Part shown: positions 44,932 through 55,158 of the stretch, in pieces
Numbering within the stretch: the stretch's first letter is position 1
Layout of the letters: each line of letters starts with the position of its first letter
Assembly: GCF_003412465.1 (NCBI RefSeq)
Contig: NZ_QTJV01000001.1
Location: 1,178,001-1,242,000, forward strand
Source of the DNA: Chitinophaga silvisoli
Lineage (GTDB): Bacteria; Bacteroidota; Bacteroidia; Chitinophagales; Chitinophagaceae
DNA length: 64,000 nt
Direction: 5' to 3'
Program-made: the position numbers and the translations under genes
Notes under the pieces: model-generated
What the model saw: only the letters and a program-made list of their open reading frames with translations
The model's database searches: none
Told to the model about the DNA's origin: nothing

Positions 44932-47900
44932 ATGTTAAAGAAGATCTTTTTTTCGACCAGGACAATGGGGGTGTTGCTGATTGTATTTGCCTTTGCAATG
45001 GCATGGGCGACATTCATCGAAAATGATTTCGGTACGCCGGCAGCAAAAGAGCTTGTGTATAACTCCTGGTGGTTCGAACTGGTGATGATCATGTTGGTGG
45101 CTAACTTCCTGGGCAATATTGTGAGATATAAGCTTTATAAAAAAGCTAAATGGCCATTGCTGGTTTTTCATATCGCCTTTTTATTCATCTTTCTGGGTGG
45201 TGCTATCACCCGGTATCTGAGCTTTGAAGGTACTATGCATATCCGGGAAGGTCAGATGGAAAATAGGATTATTTCAGAGGCAACTTTTTTTAAGGTGCAG
45301 ATATCCAGGCAGAATCAGACACAGGAGTATCCCCTTGAAAAAGCGACATTTCTTCCTGCGAATATACCGGGTTTCTTCCGCCTGTTTCGGCAACCTTTTA
45401 AAGCGGCTTATGACTTTTACGGTGAGAAAGTTCAGGTGAATATGCTGCATTTCATCCCGAGAGCACAGGATTCTGTGATGACAGATACCGGTGCGGCAAT
45501 GGTTTTGCACCTGGTCACGATCGAAGACGGCATGCGTAAGAATATTTATATACCAGCTGGAGAGACCAGGTCTTTACAGGGAGTGGATATTGGGTTTGGA
45601 AAAGCTGTGCCTGATGGGGTAGAAATTGATATTGAGAGAGGAAGTTTATATATCAGGTCGGCGCTGGCTGCACAGTATCGTGTGATGGCTACGGGACAGA
45701 TTGATTCCATCGGCATGGCCGGTGAAAAAGACGCTTTTCAGCTACGTGCCTTGTATAATTTTAGTACGGGACTGCTATTGGTTGTGCCCGAAATGCCACG
45801 TAGAGGCAGGCTGGTTTATTATGAAGGAGACCTGAAAAAAAATGCGTCTGATCCTGACCTGGTAGTAATGGAAATTGCTACAGCAGAAGGTCGGGACACT
45901 GTTTCATTTTATGGTGGCAAAGGATTTACCGGTTTTCAATCAAGCGTTATGTTGGGGAATATAAAGATCGACATGGGATATGGGTCCAGGTATTATAATA
46001 CGCCGTTCTATATTCACCTGGATCAATTTGAGCTTGGGAAGTACCCTGGTAGTAATGCGCCTTCTTCTTTTTCGTCGCGGGTTACGGTCAGCGATGCCGG
46101 CGGGGTGATGCCTTATAACATCTACATGAATCATACACTTGATTATGGAGGATTCCGCTTTTTCCAGAGCAGTTATGATGCCGATGAAAAGGGGACTATA
46201 TTATCTGTCAATCACGATGTGACGGGTACAAAACTGACCTATATCGGCTATGTAATGTTGTTTGCGGGTATGTTCTTTACCCTGTTCTGGAGGGGGACAC
46301 GGTTTCAGATTTTACGGCAACAATTAGGGGCTGCCTCTTCGAAAAAAGGATTTACGGTACTTGTGATTGCCCTGTTATGTGGTACATCCGGGTACGCACA
46401 GAAGGTGCCGCAAAATGTACCGGACAGGGCGCACGCTGCCGCCTTTGGATACCTGCCGGTACAGAATATTGATGGCCGGATCGAACCTGCGAACACCCTG
46501 GCGCTGGAAATACTTAGAAAGCTTTACCGTCATGACAGCTATCATACATTTGATGCAAACCAATTCTTATTGGCTGTAAGCACTAATCCTGCAGAATGGT
46601 TGAATGTGCCCCTGATAAAAGTGAATGACCGGGGTGGGAAGGCGCTTCTCAGCCGTGTTAAAGCCAATGCGGAAGGGTTGACGACCATTATGAATCTGTT
46701 GACATTGGATACAGCAGGTGATGCACACTTTTTACTGGAGCCGGAGTATAATAGCGCGTTTGCCAAAAGGGCAGCTGAGCAGGATAATTATGATAAGGAA
46801 GTCATTGAGCTTAATGATAAAATGCAGGTTGTTCAAATGTTATTAAGTGGAATGTACCTGCGGATTTTGCCCTTACGTGGGGACAGTAACAACACCTGGG
46901 TATCATTAAGTCTGATGCAGGTGCCACAGAACAGGGGAGAGGAGTTAGTGATGGCCTACTTTCAGTCGATACAACATGCGCGCAGAAATGGTAATTGGAG
47001 TAAAGCTGACCAGTTGTTAGCACAGCTCAAATCATTGCAGCGGTCAGAGGGTGCCTCCGTAATTCCCTCTCAGGCAAAGCTTAATTGGGAAGTCAGGTTT
47101 AACTCCTGGAACTTGTTTTTCAGGCTTATGCTTTCATATGCAGTAATCGGATCCATACTGTTTTGTATATCGTTTGTTGCTATGTTTAACAGCAGCAAGG
47201 TGTTGAAGTACCTTATCCGGGGGCTGATATCAATATTAGTGATGTCCGCTCTATTGCAGGCATTTGGTTTGGTTGTGCGATGGTATATCTCGGGTCATGC
47301 GCCCTGGAGCAATGGTTATGAAGCCGTCATGTTTATCAGTCTTATCGGCCTTGTGTCGGGACTGCTTTTGTACCGGAATGGTAATTCTTATATTCCGGCT
47401 GCCGGGGCGCTGATTGCAGTTATTTTAATGGGATTTGCTCATGGTGGCGCTCAAATGAATCCACAGATAACGCCACTTGTACCTGTTCTTAAATCTTACT
47501 GGTTGATGATCCATGTGGCTATCATTACTGCCAGCTACGGATTCCTGGGTCTGAGTGCATTACTGGGTATGTTTGTATTGCTGCTGCATATTGTCAATAA
47601 TTCTGCAAGGAGGTTCTTTATAGAAAAGCCATTGCGGGAACTTACAATTGTCAATGAGTTGTCAATGATCATCGGGATATTTATGCTTACATGCGGCACG
47701 TTTTTAGGCGGTATGTGGGCCAATGAAAGTTGGGGGCGTTACTGGAGTTGGGACCCAAAGGAAACCTGGGCCTTTATATCTGTAATAGTATATGCGTTTG
47801 TGCTTCACGTACGACTTATACCCGGCATGCAAAGTAAATTCCTGTTCAGTTTCCTGTCTGTGGTATCATTTTCAACAGTGATCATGACATACTTTGGTGT

Positions 47901-48072
47901 AAACTATTATCTATCGGGGTTGCATTCCTACGCAAAAGGGGACCCGATGCCAATACCTTCCTGGATATATATATCGATAGTAACAGTAGGAATTGTGTCC
48001 CTGGCAGCTTTGTTCAGGTATCGGAAATTAAGTCGTGTAATGGGAAGTATGCAAAGAGATACTACCGTTTAA
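44932..48072 (+). CDS. ccsBA: Cytochrome c biogenesis protein, ResB-CcsA fusion
   Basis: 1046 residues. The first third is ResB/CcsB-like, with membrane helices (FAMAWATFIENDFG, WFELVMIMLVANFLG, FHIAFLFIFLGGAITRY) and a large periplasmic part. The last 330 residues are CcsA, with many helices and the haem-handling WWD motif in WGRYWSWDPKETWAFI. The fused form is typical of Bacteroidota and epsilonproteobacteria and attaches haem to CxxCH sites. It would mature the haem proteins encoded upstream. The TTG at 44926 is an alternative start. Confidence 0.9.
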   Translation: MLKKIFFSTRTMGVLLIVFAFAMAWATFIENDFGTPAAKELVYNSWWFELVMIMLVANFLGNIVRYKLYKKAKWPLLVFHIAFLFIFLGGAITRYLSFEGTMHIREGQMENRIISEATFFKVQISRQNQTQEYPLEKATFLPANIPGFFRLFRQPFKAAYDFYGEKVQVNMLHFIPRAQDSVMTDTGAAMVLHLVTIEDGMRKNIYIPAGETRSLQGVDIGFGKAVPDGVEIDIERGSLYIRSALAAQYRVMATGQIDSIGMAGEKDAFQLRALYNFSTGLLLVVPEMPRRGRLVYYEGDLKKNASDPDLVVMEIATAEGRDTVSFYGGKGFTGFQSSVMLGNIKIDMGYGSRYYNTPFYIHLDQFELGKYPGSNAPSSFSSRVTVSDAGGVMPYNIYMNHTLDYGGFRFFQSSYDADEKGTILSVNHDVTGTKLTYIGYVMLFAGMFFTLFWRGTRFQILRQQLGAASSKKGFTVLVIALLCGTSGYAQKVPQNVPDRAHAAAFGYLPVQNIDGRIEPANTLALEILRKLYRHDSYHTFDANQFLLAVSTNPAEWLNVPLIKVNDRGGKALLSRVKANAEGLTTIMNLLTLDTAGDAHFLLEPEYNSAFAKRAAEQDNYDKEVIELNDKMQVVQMLLSGMYLRILPLRGDSNNTWVSLSLMQVPQNRGEELVMAYFQSIQHARRNGNWSKADQLLAQLKSLQRSEGASVIPSQAKLNWEVRFNSWNLFFRLMLSYAVIGSILFCISFVAMFNSSKVLKYLIRGLISILVMSALLQAFGLVVRWYISGHAPWSNGYEAVMFISLIGLVSGLLLYRNGNSYIPAAGALIAVILMGFAHGGAQMNPQITPLVPVLKSYWLMIHVAIITASYGFLGLSALLGMFVLLLHIVNNSARRFFIEKPLRELTIVNELSMIIGIFMLTCGTFLGGMWANESWGRYWSWDPKETWAFISVIVYAFVLHVRLIPGMQSKFLFSFLSVVSFSTVIMTYFGVNYYLSGLHSYAKGDPMPIPSWIYISIVTVGIVSLAALFRYRKLSRVMGSMQRDTTV

Positions 48073-48097
48073 AAATTTAAATTAAATAATAGACAAT

Positions 48098-48574
48098 ATG
48101 AGAAAACTTTTCATCATGGTAATGTGCCTTGCCGGTACAGCATCGTTTGCACAAAGCCGCAACGGAAAAATGGATGCAAAACAGTTTGTGACAGCAAATA
48201 GAAATCCGAATGCGATTGCCGACTATAAAGCCATCACAGCAGTCATAGACGGTTATGTGGAAGGGCTGCGTCTGGGTGATGTAGCGAAATTAAAAAAGGC
48301 ATTTCATAAGGATGCAATTATGTACGGATTCATGAGCGCCGGTACTTTGGAAGGAAGTGTTGATAACCTGTATAACTTTGTCGCCCAACATGGACCGGCT
48401 TCAGGTATTACATCATATGTGAGTATATTACACAAAACAGCTAATACGGCAATGGTGCTTGTTGAACTGGAAGGTGTTTCACCTACTGAAAACTCTACAG
48501 ACTATCTCTCATTAATGTATAAAGATGGTGAGTGGAAGATTATTTCTAAAGTTTTTCATCTTTGGGCAAAGTAG
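48098..48574 (+). CDS. Secreted NTF2-like (nuclear transport factor 2 family) protein
   Basis: 158 residues with a signal peptide (LFIMVMCLAGTASFAQS). The mature part is an NTF2-like cone fold: AITAVIDGYVEGLRLGDVAKL, FHKDAIMYGFMSAGTLEGS and the end LMYKDGEWKIISKVFHLW. Such proteins bind or transform small molecules (lumazine-binding-like subgroup). It is 25 bases after the maturase gene on the same strand; a link to the respiratory block is only positional. Confidence 0.75.
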   Translation: MRKLFIMVMCLAGTASFAQSRNGKMDAKQFVTANRNPNAIADYKAITAVIDGYVEGLRLGDVAKLKKAFHKDAIMYGFMSAGTLEGSVDNLYNFVAQHGPASGITSYVSILHKTANTAMVLVELEGVSPTENSTDYLSLMYKDGEWKIISKVFHLWAK

Positions 48575-48936
48575 TCTAATGGAAGAGAATAAGTCTTAGC
48601 AAATTCCGTGGAGTAGAAGGTAGTTATGACAGAGCTGGGTTTAAAGCAAACATAGGTGATATAAAGCAAGGAAAGGTCGGAGATATCTCCGACCTTTCCG
48701 CCTTTGTGCCCGGAAGAGGTTTATTTTCGAACTAAACATTGATGATAATATAGATTTTAATCCGGACTAATCGTCGTTAGTCGATAAAATAAAAGGCAGA
48801 GAACTTTTTCCTGTGATTGAAAGCATCCTCGGGTGGAGCCATAAAAATTCACATTTGCGAGACAGGGTCAGCAAGTGTGGAAATCAGTGCTATGAACTGG
48901 TCACTGTTTGAGATAATAGCTATACACATTTTTATG
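48575..48936. other. Non-coding region
   Basis: Holds a perfect 30-base palindrome (48670-48699) and otherwise nothing recognised before the collar-protein gene on the minus strand. Confidence 0.5.
48670..48699. terminator. Perfect 30-base palindrome, possible bidirectional terminator
   Basis: GGAAAGGTCGGAGAT is followed directly by its exact complement, so no unpaired loop remains. It lies about 95 bases after the NTF2-like gene; there is no clear T tract. Confidence 0.5.
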
Positions 48937-49518
48937 TTAAGCAGGCAGAGGATATACGCCATTGGTCGCAATAATGAAGTTCACAACGAGGTAAGGCATC
49001 ATGTTTTGATGTGCCTGACTATTGCCGGTATTACCGATAGCATTTGCTCCCAGCGTGGCATTCGGTGTAGTTGGTCCTCCTGACGGTAAAGGCAAAGTTG
49101 TATACAGGTTTACATCCGGATAAGGAGGTGTTACTGTGCTGTTATTACCGTTTGAGGCCGCCAGCATTTTGTTGGCTGGTGAACTGCTGGTAGCAGGAGT
49201 GTTTAAACCTTTTAGGGTGTGTGTATGTGGTGGAAGTTCAGTTGGAGTGAGTGTTACCGCGGTAGCACCACCGCTGGCTGCCAGCACATAATTACCCGTG
49301 CCTCCCTGCGAACTGATGATACCGGCACCTATTGGCAATTTCACTTGCAGATCGGGGAGCTTGAAGTTGGTAACACCGTCTCCGCCATATGTTACCCCCA
49401 ACAGGGAGTACAATGCTTCATTCCCGCTAATTGGCAATGTAGCTCCGTTGCATAGTGCCCAGTCCTGAGGTGCATAATTGCCTGCAAATGCGCGGATCTC
49501 TCCTATATAATAATCCAT
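48937..49518 (-). CDS. Phage tail collar domain protein (Mdp-like), copy 3
   Basis: 193 residues. The N-terminal collar motif is MDYYIGEIRAFAGNYAPQDW then ALCNGATLPI, followed by LYSLLGVTYGGDGVTNFKLP. The remaining part is low-complexity and Gly/Thr-rich, with LPPHTHTLKG and GNSQAHQNMMPYLVVNFI, the standard end of this family. These proteins lack a signal peptide and are related to phage short tail fibres and microcystin-dependent protein. It is the third of three paralogues in a row. Confidence 0.85.
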   Translation of the reverse strand: MDYYIGEIRAFAGNYAPQDWALCNGATLPISGNEALYSLLGVTYGGDGVTNFKLPDLQVKLPIGAGIISSQGGTGNYVLAASGGATAVTLTPTELPPHTHTLKGLNTPATSSSPANKMLAASNGNNSTVTPPYPDVNLYTTLPLPSGGPTTPNATLGANAIGNTGNSQAHQNMMPYLVVNFIIATNGVYPLPA

Positions 49519-49546
49519 ATTATCAGTTTTAAACGTTTAATAAAAG

Positions 49547-50104
49547 CTATATACTGCGTGAAGGCCAGAGTCCTTCAGATGCGATACAATAATTCGTGAC
49601 GAGGTAAGGCATCCTGTTTTCATGCGGTGCTCCGGCTCCTGTGCTGGTTATTACATCCGGGAAGTCTACAGTAGGGGTGGCTGCAGGCGCATAGAGGTTG
49701 ACCTGTGCTGTGTTTTTTGATGTTTGTGTGCTGCTGGCGGGTACATTTGGATTTCCCAGGTAATTATTGTTTGGCCCTCCAATGTTATAAACATTGCTGC
49801 CATACATCATATGATTATGTGGAGGAATAGTATTGGGATCAGTAAGGGCTACAGTTTCTGTACCACCGAATTGTCCTAAAGGAAAGTTTTGACCTCTTGC
49901 ACTGGGTCCATAACCAACAATCGTACGACCATTGAGATTAGGTAATTTGAATGTAGTGGAACCATTTCCTCCATATGTTTGTCCCAGTAAAGCAGCCAGT
50001 GCCTGATGACCGTTTACCGATAATTCCTGCCCGTTACAAGGCAGCCATCCCGAAGGTATTCTGGAGTAGGGGAAGTTGCGGATTTCGCCAAGGTAATTGT
50101 CCAT
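49547..50104 (-). CDS. Phage tail collar domain protein, copy 2
   Basis: 185 residues of the same family (MDNYLGEIRNFPYSRIPSGW, LAALLGQTYGGNGSTTFKLP, ENRMPYLVTNYCIASEG). It lies 28 bases upstream of copy 3 and 36 bases downstream of copy 1. It has diverged in the middle region, so the paralogues probably form distinct subunits of one structure. Confidence 0.85.
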   Translation of the reverse strand: MDNYLGEIRNFPYSRIPSGWLPCNGQELSVNGHQALAALLGQTYGGNGSTTFKLPNLNGRTIVGYGPSARGQNFPLGQFGGTETVALTDPNTIPPHNHMMYGSNVYNIGGPNNNYLGNPNVPASSTQTSKNTAQVNLYAPAATPTVDFPDVITSTGAGAPHENRMPYLVTNYCIASEGLWPSRSI

Positions 50105-50140
50105 AGTAGTGTTTTTGAGCTGAGATTAAAACTTTGGTTT

Positions 50141-50707
50141 TTAATTGACTTTGATGGGGAAAGCACCATTCACACAGATGCAATAGTTAAGTGTTAGGTA
50201 AGGAGACACATTCGAGTGTGGGGTAACGGATGTTGTCTGAGGGTTAAAACTAATCGTTTGCGGCGCAAACGGCACATTCAGGTCGACAGTGTTTGAATAG
50301 GCTATAATACCTTTACTGGTACCAAGCGCATAAGCATTGGTTAAATAAACAGTAGGGCCGGGTTGTGACTGAGCGCCTCCCGTTTGCCCGTTAGCGGTAC
50401 GTGTTACTCCCTTCAGCTGGTGATTATGTGCAGCTATGTTATTGGAAGTAAGGGTAACCGTGTCAGCACCTCCGGAAGCGCCTACCACATTAAACCCGCT
50501 TACTGCCGGGTTCTTTCCAAGCAGTGTGATCCCACGTAGATCCGGTACTTTAAAATTCTGCCCCGGGGTGCCTCCGTAATAGTTGCCTATCACTGCATAT
50601 AAGGCCTGCTGGGAAAAGACTGAATAAGTAGAGCCGTCACAGGACAACCAGCCTTCAGGCGTGTAACCAAAGGAGAAAGCTCTGATTTCACCGATAAAAC
50701 CATCCAT
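50141..50707 (-). CDS. Phage tail collar domain protein, copy 1
   Basis: 188 residues (MDGFIGEIRAFSFGYTPEGW, LYAVIGNYYGGTPGQNFKVP, HSNVSPYLTLNYCICVNG). It is the first gene of the three and has 750 non-coding bases upstream. No tail sheath, tube or baseplate gene is near, so this is not a prophage or contractile injection cluster. Confidence 0.85.
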   Translation of the reverse strand: MDGFIGEIRAFSFGYTPEGWLSCDGSTYSVFSQQALYAVIGNYYGGTPGQNFKVPDLRGITLLGKNPAVSGFNVVGASGGADTVTLTSNNIAAHNHQLKGVTRTANGQTGGAQSQPGPTVYLTNAYALGTSKGIIAYSNTVDLNVPFAPQTISFNPQTTSVTPHSNVSPYLTLNYCICVNGAFPIKVN

Positions 50708-51459
50708 AATTTTAAATTTTTGTGAATAATAGAATGTGTATGGAATAAAAATTCAACCTCCCATTCCTGTTATTTAGCATGAGGAAGGGGTTAAATGGAG
50801 TTAATGCTGTAGATTTTAAACGTTTACAAAACAGTATTTGCAATTCATCAACATGGAATTACCTGCCAGACTAAGCTGGACATTCGTTGTGCCTGCATAA
50901 TAGACAATCAGGATAAGGTGGAATAAATGTTCATGGAACTAATATTTAATTGTACGTAATTATAGATAAGGTTGCCCTGCAGTAGGAAATATTACTCCTT
51001 CACCAGCAAGTTTTGGGGCCAATCCTGGGTTATTTGTTGCACCCAGTTAAGTCATTTCAAAGGTTTAATGAAATTTTTTTTTATTATAATCCGTTCTTTT
51101 TTTTCGTTTATATCTTCGTGTCTTTGATGTTTCTAAATTAAGGAAAAATTAAATCAAAATCGCTTTTCTCTATAAATGATTAACATTATGTGCTTGAAAA
51201 TAGGACAATTATGGGTTCTTTTTATCAAGTGCCAGTGTTTATAGGGCCACGAATTTTTATCTTTAAAAGTGTCAGTCCCTTATTTTATCCCTCACAGATT
51301 TAGTTTCGGTTTGAACCAAAAATGTCATTCTCTTTTATTGGTATCCTGCCTTTGCACTGGTATAAATACAAAAACCTGGGAGTTTCTTTTTTACACAGGG
51401 AATTAAATGGTGATAGCGTGTTTTGATCAGGGAGGTTTTATTAATGTTATATGCTACTC
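50708..51459. other. Non-coding region upstream of the collar genes
   Basis: About 750 AT-rich bases with no reading frame or remnant that I recognise; it contains the promoter region of the collar operon and the 3' flank of the permease gene. Confidence 0.4.
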
Positions 51460-53853
51460 TTACTCCGTCGTCAGGCTTTTTACCGGATTGGCAATTGCTG
51501 CTTTAATGGATTGAAAGCTTATGGTCATTAACGTTATCGCCAACGCTCCAATTCCTGATAGCAAGAAAATCTGCCAGGGGATATTGGTTCTATAGTTATA
51601 ATTCTGCAGCCAGTTGTGCATTAAATAATAGGCGACGGGTACAGCAATCATTATGGCAACGATTACTAGTACGATAAATTCTTTTGACAATAATCCCCAT
51701 ACATTAATGGCAGATGCGCCCAGCACTTTACGTATGCCTATTTCTTTAGTTCGCTGTTCGGCCATAAAAGATGCCATGCCGTATAAGCCAAGGGCGCTAA
51801 TTAAAACTGCCAAAGCCGAAAATAGGCCTGCCAGCTTTCCTATTCGTTCTTCATTGGAAAATTTTTCTGCAAAATCATCGCTTACAAAGGTGTATTCAAA
51901 GGGGGCAGTGGTAATATATTTTTTAAAAATTTCGCCGGTTTGTTCAATAGCTACATGTGCACTTTTATTGGCCTTGAGTTTAATAAAGATAAAGTTGGCT
52001 TTGCCGCCTTTATCAAAAAAATAGAACGTTTGCTGCACAGGTTCATAAGCAGATTCCGTAACAATATCTTTTACAACACCTACAATTTGATAGGTAGCCT
52101 GCGTACTGTCATTTTTGGTGATAAGAGCACCTACGGGATTTTTTAAACCCATGTATTTTACAGCAGATTCGTTAATAATAAGTCCGGAGGAATCGGAAGG
52201 AAATGCTGATGAAAAATTTCTTCCCTGTACAATTTGCCAGTTGATGGTTTTACCAAAATCGGGTGATACGAAATACTTTACAAAATCCTGATTTAGGTCG
52301 GGGTTTTTCCCCTGCCAGGTATATCCTCCCGTTGTAAACCACGAACGTGTGAGGGGGCTTGATGAAGTGGCTACAGTTTCTGCAATGCCTTTACCCATCA
52401 ATTCAGTTTTAATAGCATTATAGTTTTTCCCAAAATCTTCAGTGGTCATCGGGATGCTAATCAAAGCATTTCTGCTATAACCAATGGGTCTGTTTTGTGC
52501 ATATGTTATTTGCTTATACACTACAATAGTTCCAATGATTAAAATTAGTGAAATAGCAAACTGCATTACAATTAATGCTTTCCTTGGGATGGATGCATGA
52601 CGTGTTGCGCGAAAGTTTCCTTTCAATATTTTTATGGGATTAAAAGATGACAGGTATAACGCAGGATAGCTACCTGAAATAATGCCTGTAATAAAGATGA
52701 ATAGAATACCTGTCAACCAGAAGTAAGCATTTGTCCATGGAATATTCATTTGCTTGTTGGCAAGTTTGTTAAACCAGGGTAGCGCAATGGCGGCAAACAA
52801 TAAGGCAAATCCAAATGCAATTGTAACTACTAATATTGATTCCAGATAAAATTGCTCTATTAGCATTTTTCGTGCGGAGCCCACGGCTTTGCGAATGCCT
52901 ACTTCTTTTGCGCGTTTTTCACTTTTTGCTGTTGCGAGGTTCATAAAGTTGATACAGGCTAACAGCAGCACAAATATACCGATAATTCCAAACATCCATA
53001 CATATACAATCTGGCCGCCTGAAGCAACGCCATTTTCCCAATTGTTATGTAAATGCCAGTTACGCATGGGTGTGAGGAATATTTTGGAATGATTTTTTTT
53101 ATCCTCTTCGTCAGTTTTATTGTATTTAATATTAGCGATTTTCTTATTAACGCTATTGATATTTACGTTATTCGCAAGCTGAATAAAAGTTTGGAAGGAA
53201 TTATCTGTCCAGTCGTTTTGAATTTTTTTCACCCATATTTTGGAAGCATACAAATTCCAGGAGGCAATAAAGTTCAATTTCTTAAACTCTGTATTTTGTG
53301 GTATATCTTCAAACACACCAGCCACGTTTACATCCATTTCGTTGTCAATTTTCAACTGGCGGTTCATCGGATTTTCATTGCCAAATAAAGCTTTGGCTGC
53401 TGAGGCAGAGAGCAGGATATCGTTGGGCTGGCCCAGACTGCCATACTTGCCATACAGCATTTTTAAGGAGAGCATCTCATCAGCACCTTGGTCCATAAAC
53501 ATACCCGATTGTGTCAGGCTTTTTAAACCAAAATTTAGAATATGATCGCCCTGCCAGGAGCTCATAATTACATGCTTAAAATCGCTGCTATACTCTGTTT
53601 GTAAAGCTTTACCCAATGGAAAAGGAATAGCATCCTGGGTATATATTTTTCCTTCAAAGGTTTGATTTTGTTTAATCCTGGCAATGCTGTTGTAATTTTT
53701 GAAATAAGTATTGTATGATGTTTCGTCATACACCCAAAAAGCAATTAGCATAACAACAGTAATACCTACTGCAAGCCCGATTATATTTATGAATGAATGG
53801 ACTTTGTTTCTTTTAAGGCTACGCCATGCGGTTTTGAGATAATTTTTGAACAT
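51460..53853 (-). CDS. ABC transporter permease, MacB/FtsX type
   Basis: 797 residues. The N-terminus (MFKNYLKTAWRSLKRNKVHS) with IINIIGLAVGITVVMLI-type helix is the start of the MacB_PCD family; two FtsX domains lie near 280-420 and 670-795 (VGIRKAVGSARKMLIEQF; EIGIRKVLGASAINVWGLL). Such 800-residue permeases are abundant in Bacteroidota and are linked to export of peptides, antimicrobials or lipoproteins. The ATPase partner is not adjacent. The LytTR two-component system upstream may regulate it. Confidence 0.88.
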   Translation of the reverse strand: MFKNYLKTAWRSLKRNKVHSFINIIGLAVGITVVMLIAFWVYDETSYNTYFKNYNSIARIKQNQTFEGKIYTQDAIPFPLGKALQTEYSSDFKHVIMSSWQGDHILNFGLKSLTQSGMFMDQGADEMLSLKMLYGKYGSLGQPNDILLSASAAKALFGNENPMNRQLKIDNEMDVNVAGVFEDIPQNTEFKKLNFIASWNLYASKIWVKKIQNDWTDNSFQTFIQLANNVNINSVNKKIANIKYNKTDEEDKKNHSKIFLTPMRNWHLHNNWENGVASGGQIVYVWMFGIIGIFVLLLACINFMNLATAKSEKRAKEVGIRKAVGSARKMLIEQFYLESILVVTIAFGFALLFAAIALPWFNKLANKQMNIPWTNAYFWLTGILFIFITGIISGSYPALYLSSFNPIKILKGNFRATRHASIPRKALIVMQFAISLILIIGTIVVYKQITYAQNRPIGYSRNALISIPMTTEDFGKNYNAIKTELMGKGIAETVATSSSPLTRSWFTTGGYTWQGKNPDLNQDFVKYFVSPDFGKTINWQIVQGRNFSSAFPSDSSGLIINESAVKYMGLKNPVGALITKNDSTQATYQIVGVVKDIVTESAYEPVQQTFYFFDKGGKANFIFIKLKANKSAHVAIEQTGEIFKKYITTAPFEYTFVSDDFAEKFSNEERIGKLAGLFSALAVLISALGLYGMASFMAEQRTKEIGIRKVLGASAINVWGLLSKEFIVLVIVAIMIAVPVAYYLMHNWLQNYNYRTNIPWQIFLLSGIGALAITLMTISFQSIKAAIANPVKSLTTE

Positions 53854-54441
53854 ATTTCAATCTATGTGGTGTAAAAATAACTCGCGAAGAGAATGCCATT
53901 AATTTAATGGTTGATAATCAATGTGTTAATAGGTTTTGTGTTTGGTAGGGTGTTCGGTTTTGATACAACAAGTGTGCGGTTTTATTACAGTAAATCAAAT
54001 TGCATGTCATGGATCTATCAGAAGGATCAATGGGAATGGAGGTTTGGAAGGAGGTTATGTTGGAAAAGCATGACAATATCTGTTTGTCAATAATAGTGGT
54101 ATAGCGTGTTAAAACCTGTGATTTATTGATAAATACAAAATGCTTTGTAAACCAATTTATTATGGGGCCATTGCCTGCCCGGTAGCGGTAGGTTTTCGAA
54201 TCAAATTATACTGGTAATTAATAGATTAAGATCGATTGATCCTATAAAAGCTTAACCGAGATGCTTGCCCGGAAATCTCAGATTTCACCACTTGTGGGCA
54301 AATGTCAAAATGGAAGAATTGAATTTTTCAGTTTTTATTATTAACTGTTGATCAAGCCAGATTGAGGTGAATGCAAAGTAGCATCACAAAACGTAAAATG
54401 AAAAATAACGATCGGAAATCAATTATTGCATTTATTCCCGA
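53854..54441. other. Non-coding region with a diverged dispersed repeat
   Basis: No gene recognised. Bases around 54174-54225 resemble a stretch at 59372-59423, downstream of the ISL3 remnant. Confidence 0.4.
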
Positions 54442-55158
54442 TTAGGATGAAAGTAATCTCGCATTCACCAGTTCAAAAAATTCTTTTTTATATGCTTCTC
54501 CTATAACAATTGGCTTGGTTTCGTTCAGTATCCGGACCATATTACCTTCTATAGCAGTAAGATGACTGAGTGATATAATAAACGATTTATGTATGCGTAC
54601 GAAACCCATCCTGGAAAGGTGTTCAGCAAGTTCTTTCAATTTAAGGTAGGCGGTGATCTTCCGGTGGTCGTCCATCTGGATGACAACATAATTACCCAGC
54701 CCTTCAATATATGTGATCCTGCGCGAATCGATCTTCAGTAATTTACCTTTTTGTTCTGTTTTTACAAATACGTAATTATCCTGGTCATTTTTTAATTGGG
54801 TGGAATTGTGAAATGTCCACAAACGATTAACAGCTTTCAGAAACCGGATAAAAGCTATCGGTTTTAACAGATAGTCCACAACGGCATGTTCAAAGCCTTC
54901 CAGTGCATATTCTTTGTAGGCCGTTGTCATGATTATATAGGTGTCCTTACCGATGAGTTTTAGTATTTCTATACCGGTCAGATTTGGCATCTGAACATCC
55001 AGAAAAATAAGTCTTGGTCGTAAATCTGTAATCATTGTCAGACCTCTTACCGGATCTGTGGTAGTACCGACTAGACGTAGGAAATGTACCTGATCGATAT
55101 GTTCTTTAAGAAGATCAATGGCATGCTGCTCGTCATCTATAATGATACAATCTATCAT
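54442..55158 (-). CDS. LytTR-type response regulator
   Basis: 238 residues. The receiver domain has IIIDDEQHAIDLL, the phosphoacceptor Asp54 in IFLDVQMPNLTG and the switch Lys in VDYLLKPIAF. The LytTR DNA-binding domain follows (ITYIEGLGNYVVIQMDDH, FVRIHKSFIISLSHLTAIEG). It overlaps the upstream kinase gene by 4 bases, so they form one two-component unit. Confidence 0.9.
   Translation of the reverse strand: MIDCIIIDDEQHAIDLLKEHIDQVHFLRLVGTTTDPVRGLTMITDLRPRLIFLDVQMPNLTGIEILKLIGKDTYIIMTTAYKEYALEGFEHAVVDYLLKPIAFIRFLKAVNRLWTFHNSTQLKNDQDNYVFVKTEQKGKLLKIDSRRITYIEGLGNYVVIQMDDHRKITAYLKLKELAEHLSRMGFVRIHKSFIISLSHLTAIEGNMVRILNETKPIVIGEAYKKEFFELVNARLLSS

Noticed and set aside
48937..50707. Prophage or contractile injection system
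   Set aside because: Only collar-domain genes are present; there is no sheath, tube, baseplate, capsid or integrase gene nearby.
54174..54230. tRNA gene on the minus strand
   Set aside because: GGGCA and TTCGAA-like blocks recall a tRNA 3' half, but the stems do not pair and no cloverleaf forms.
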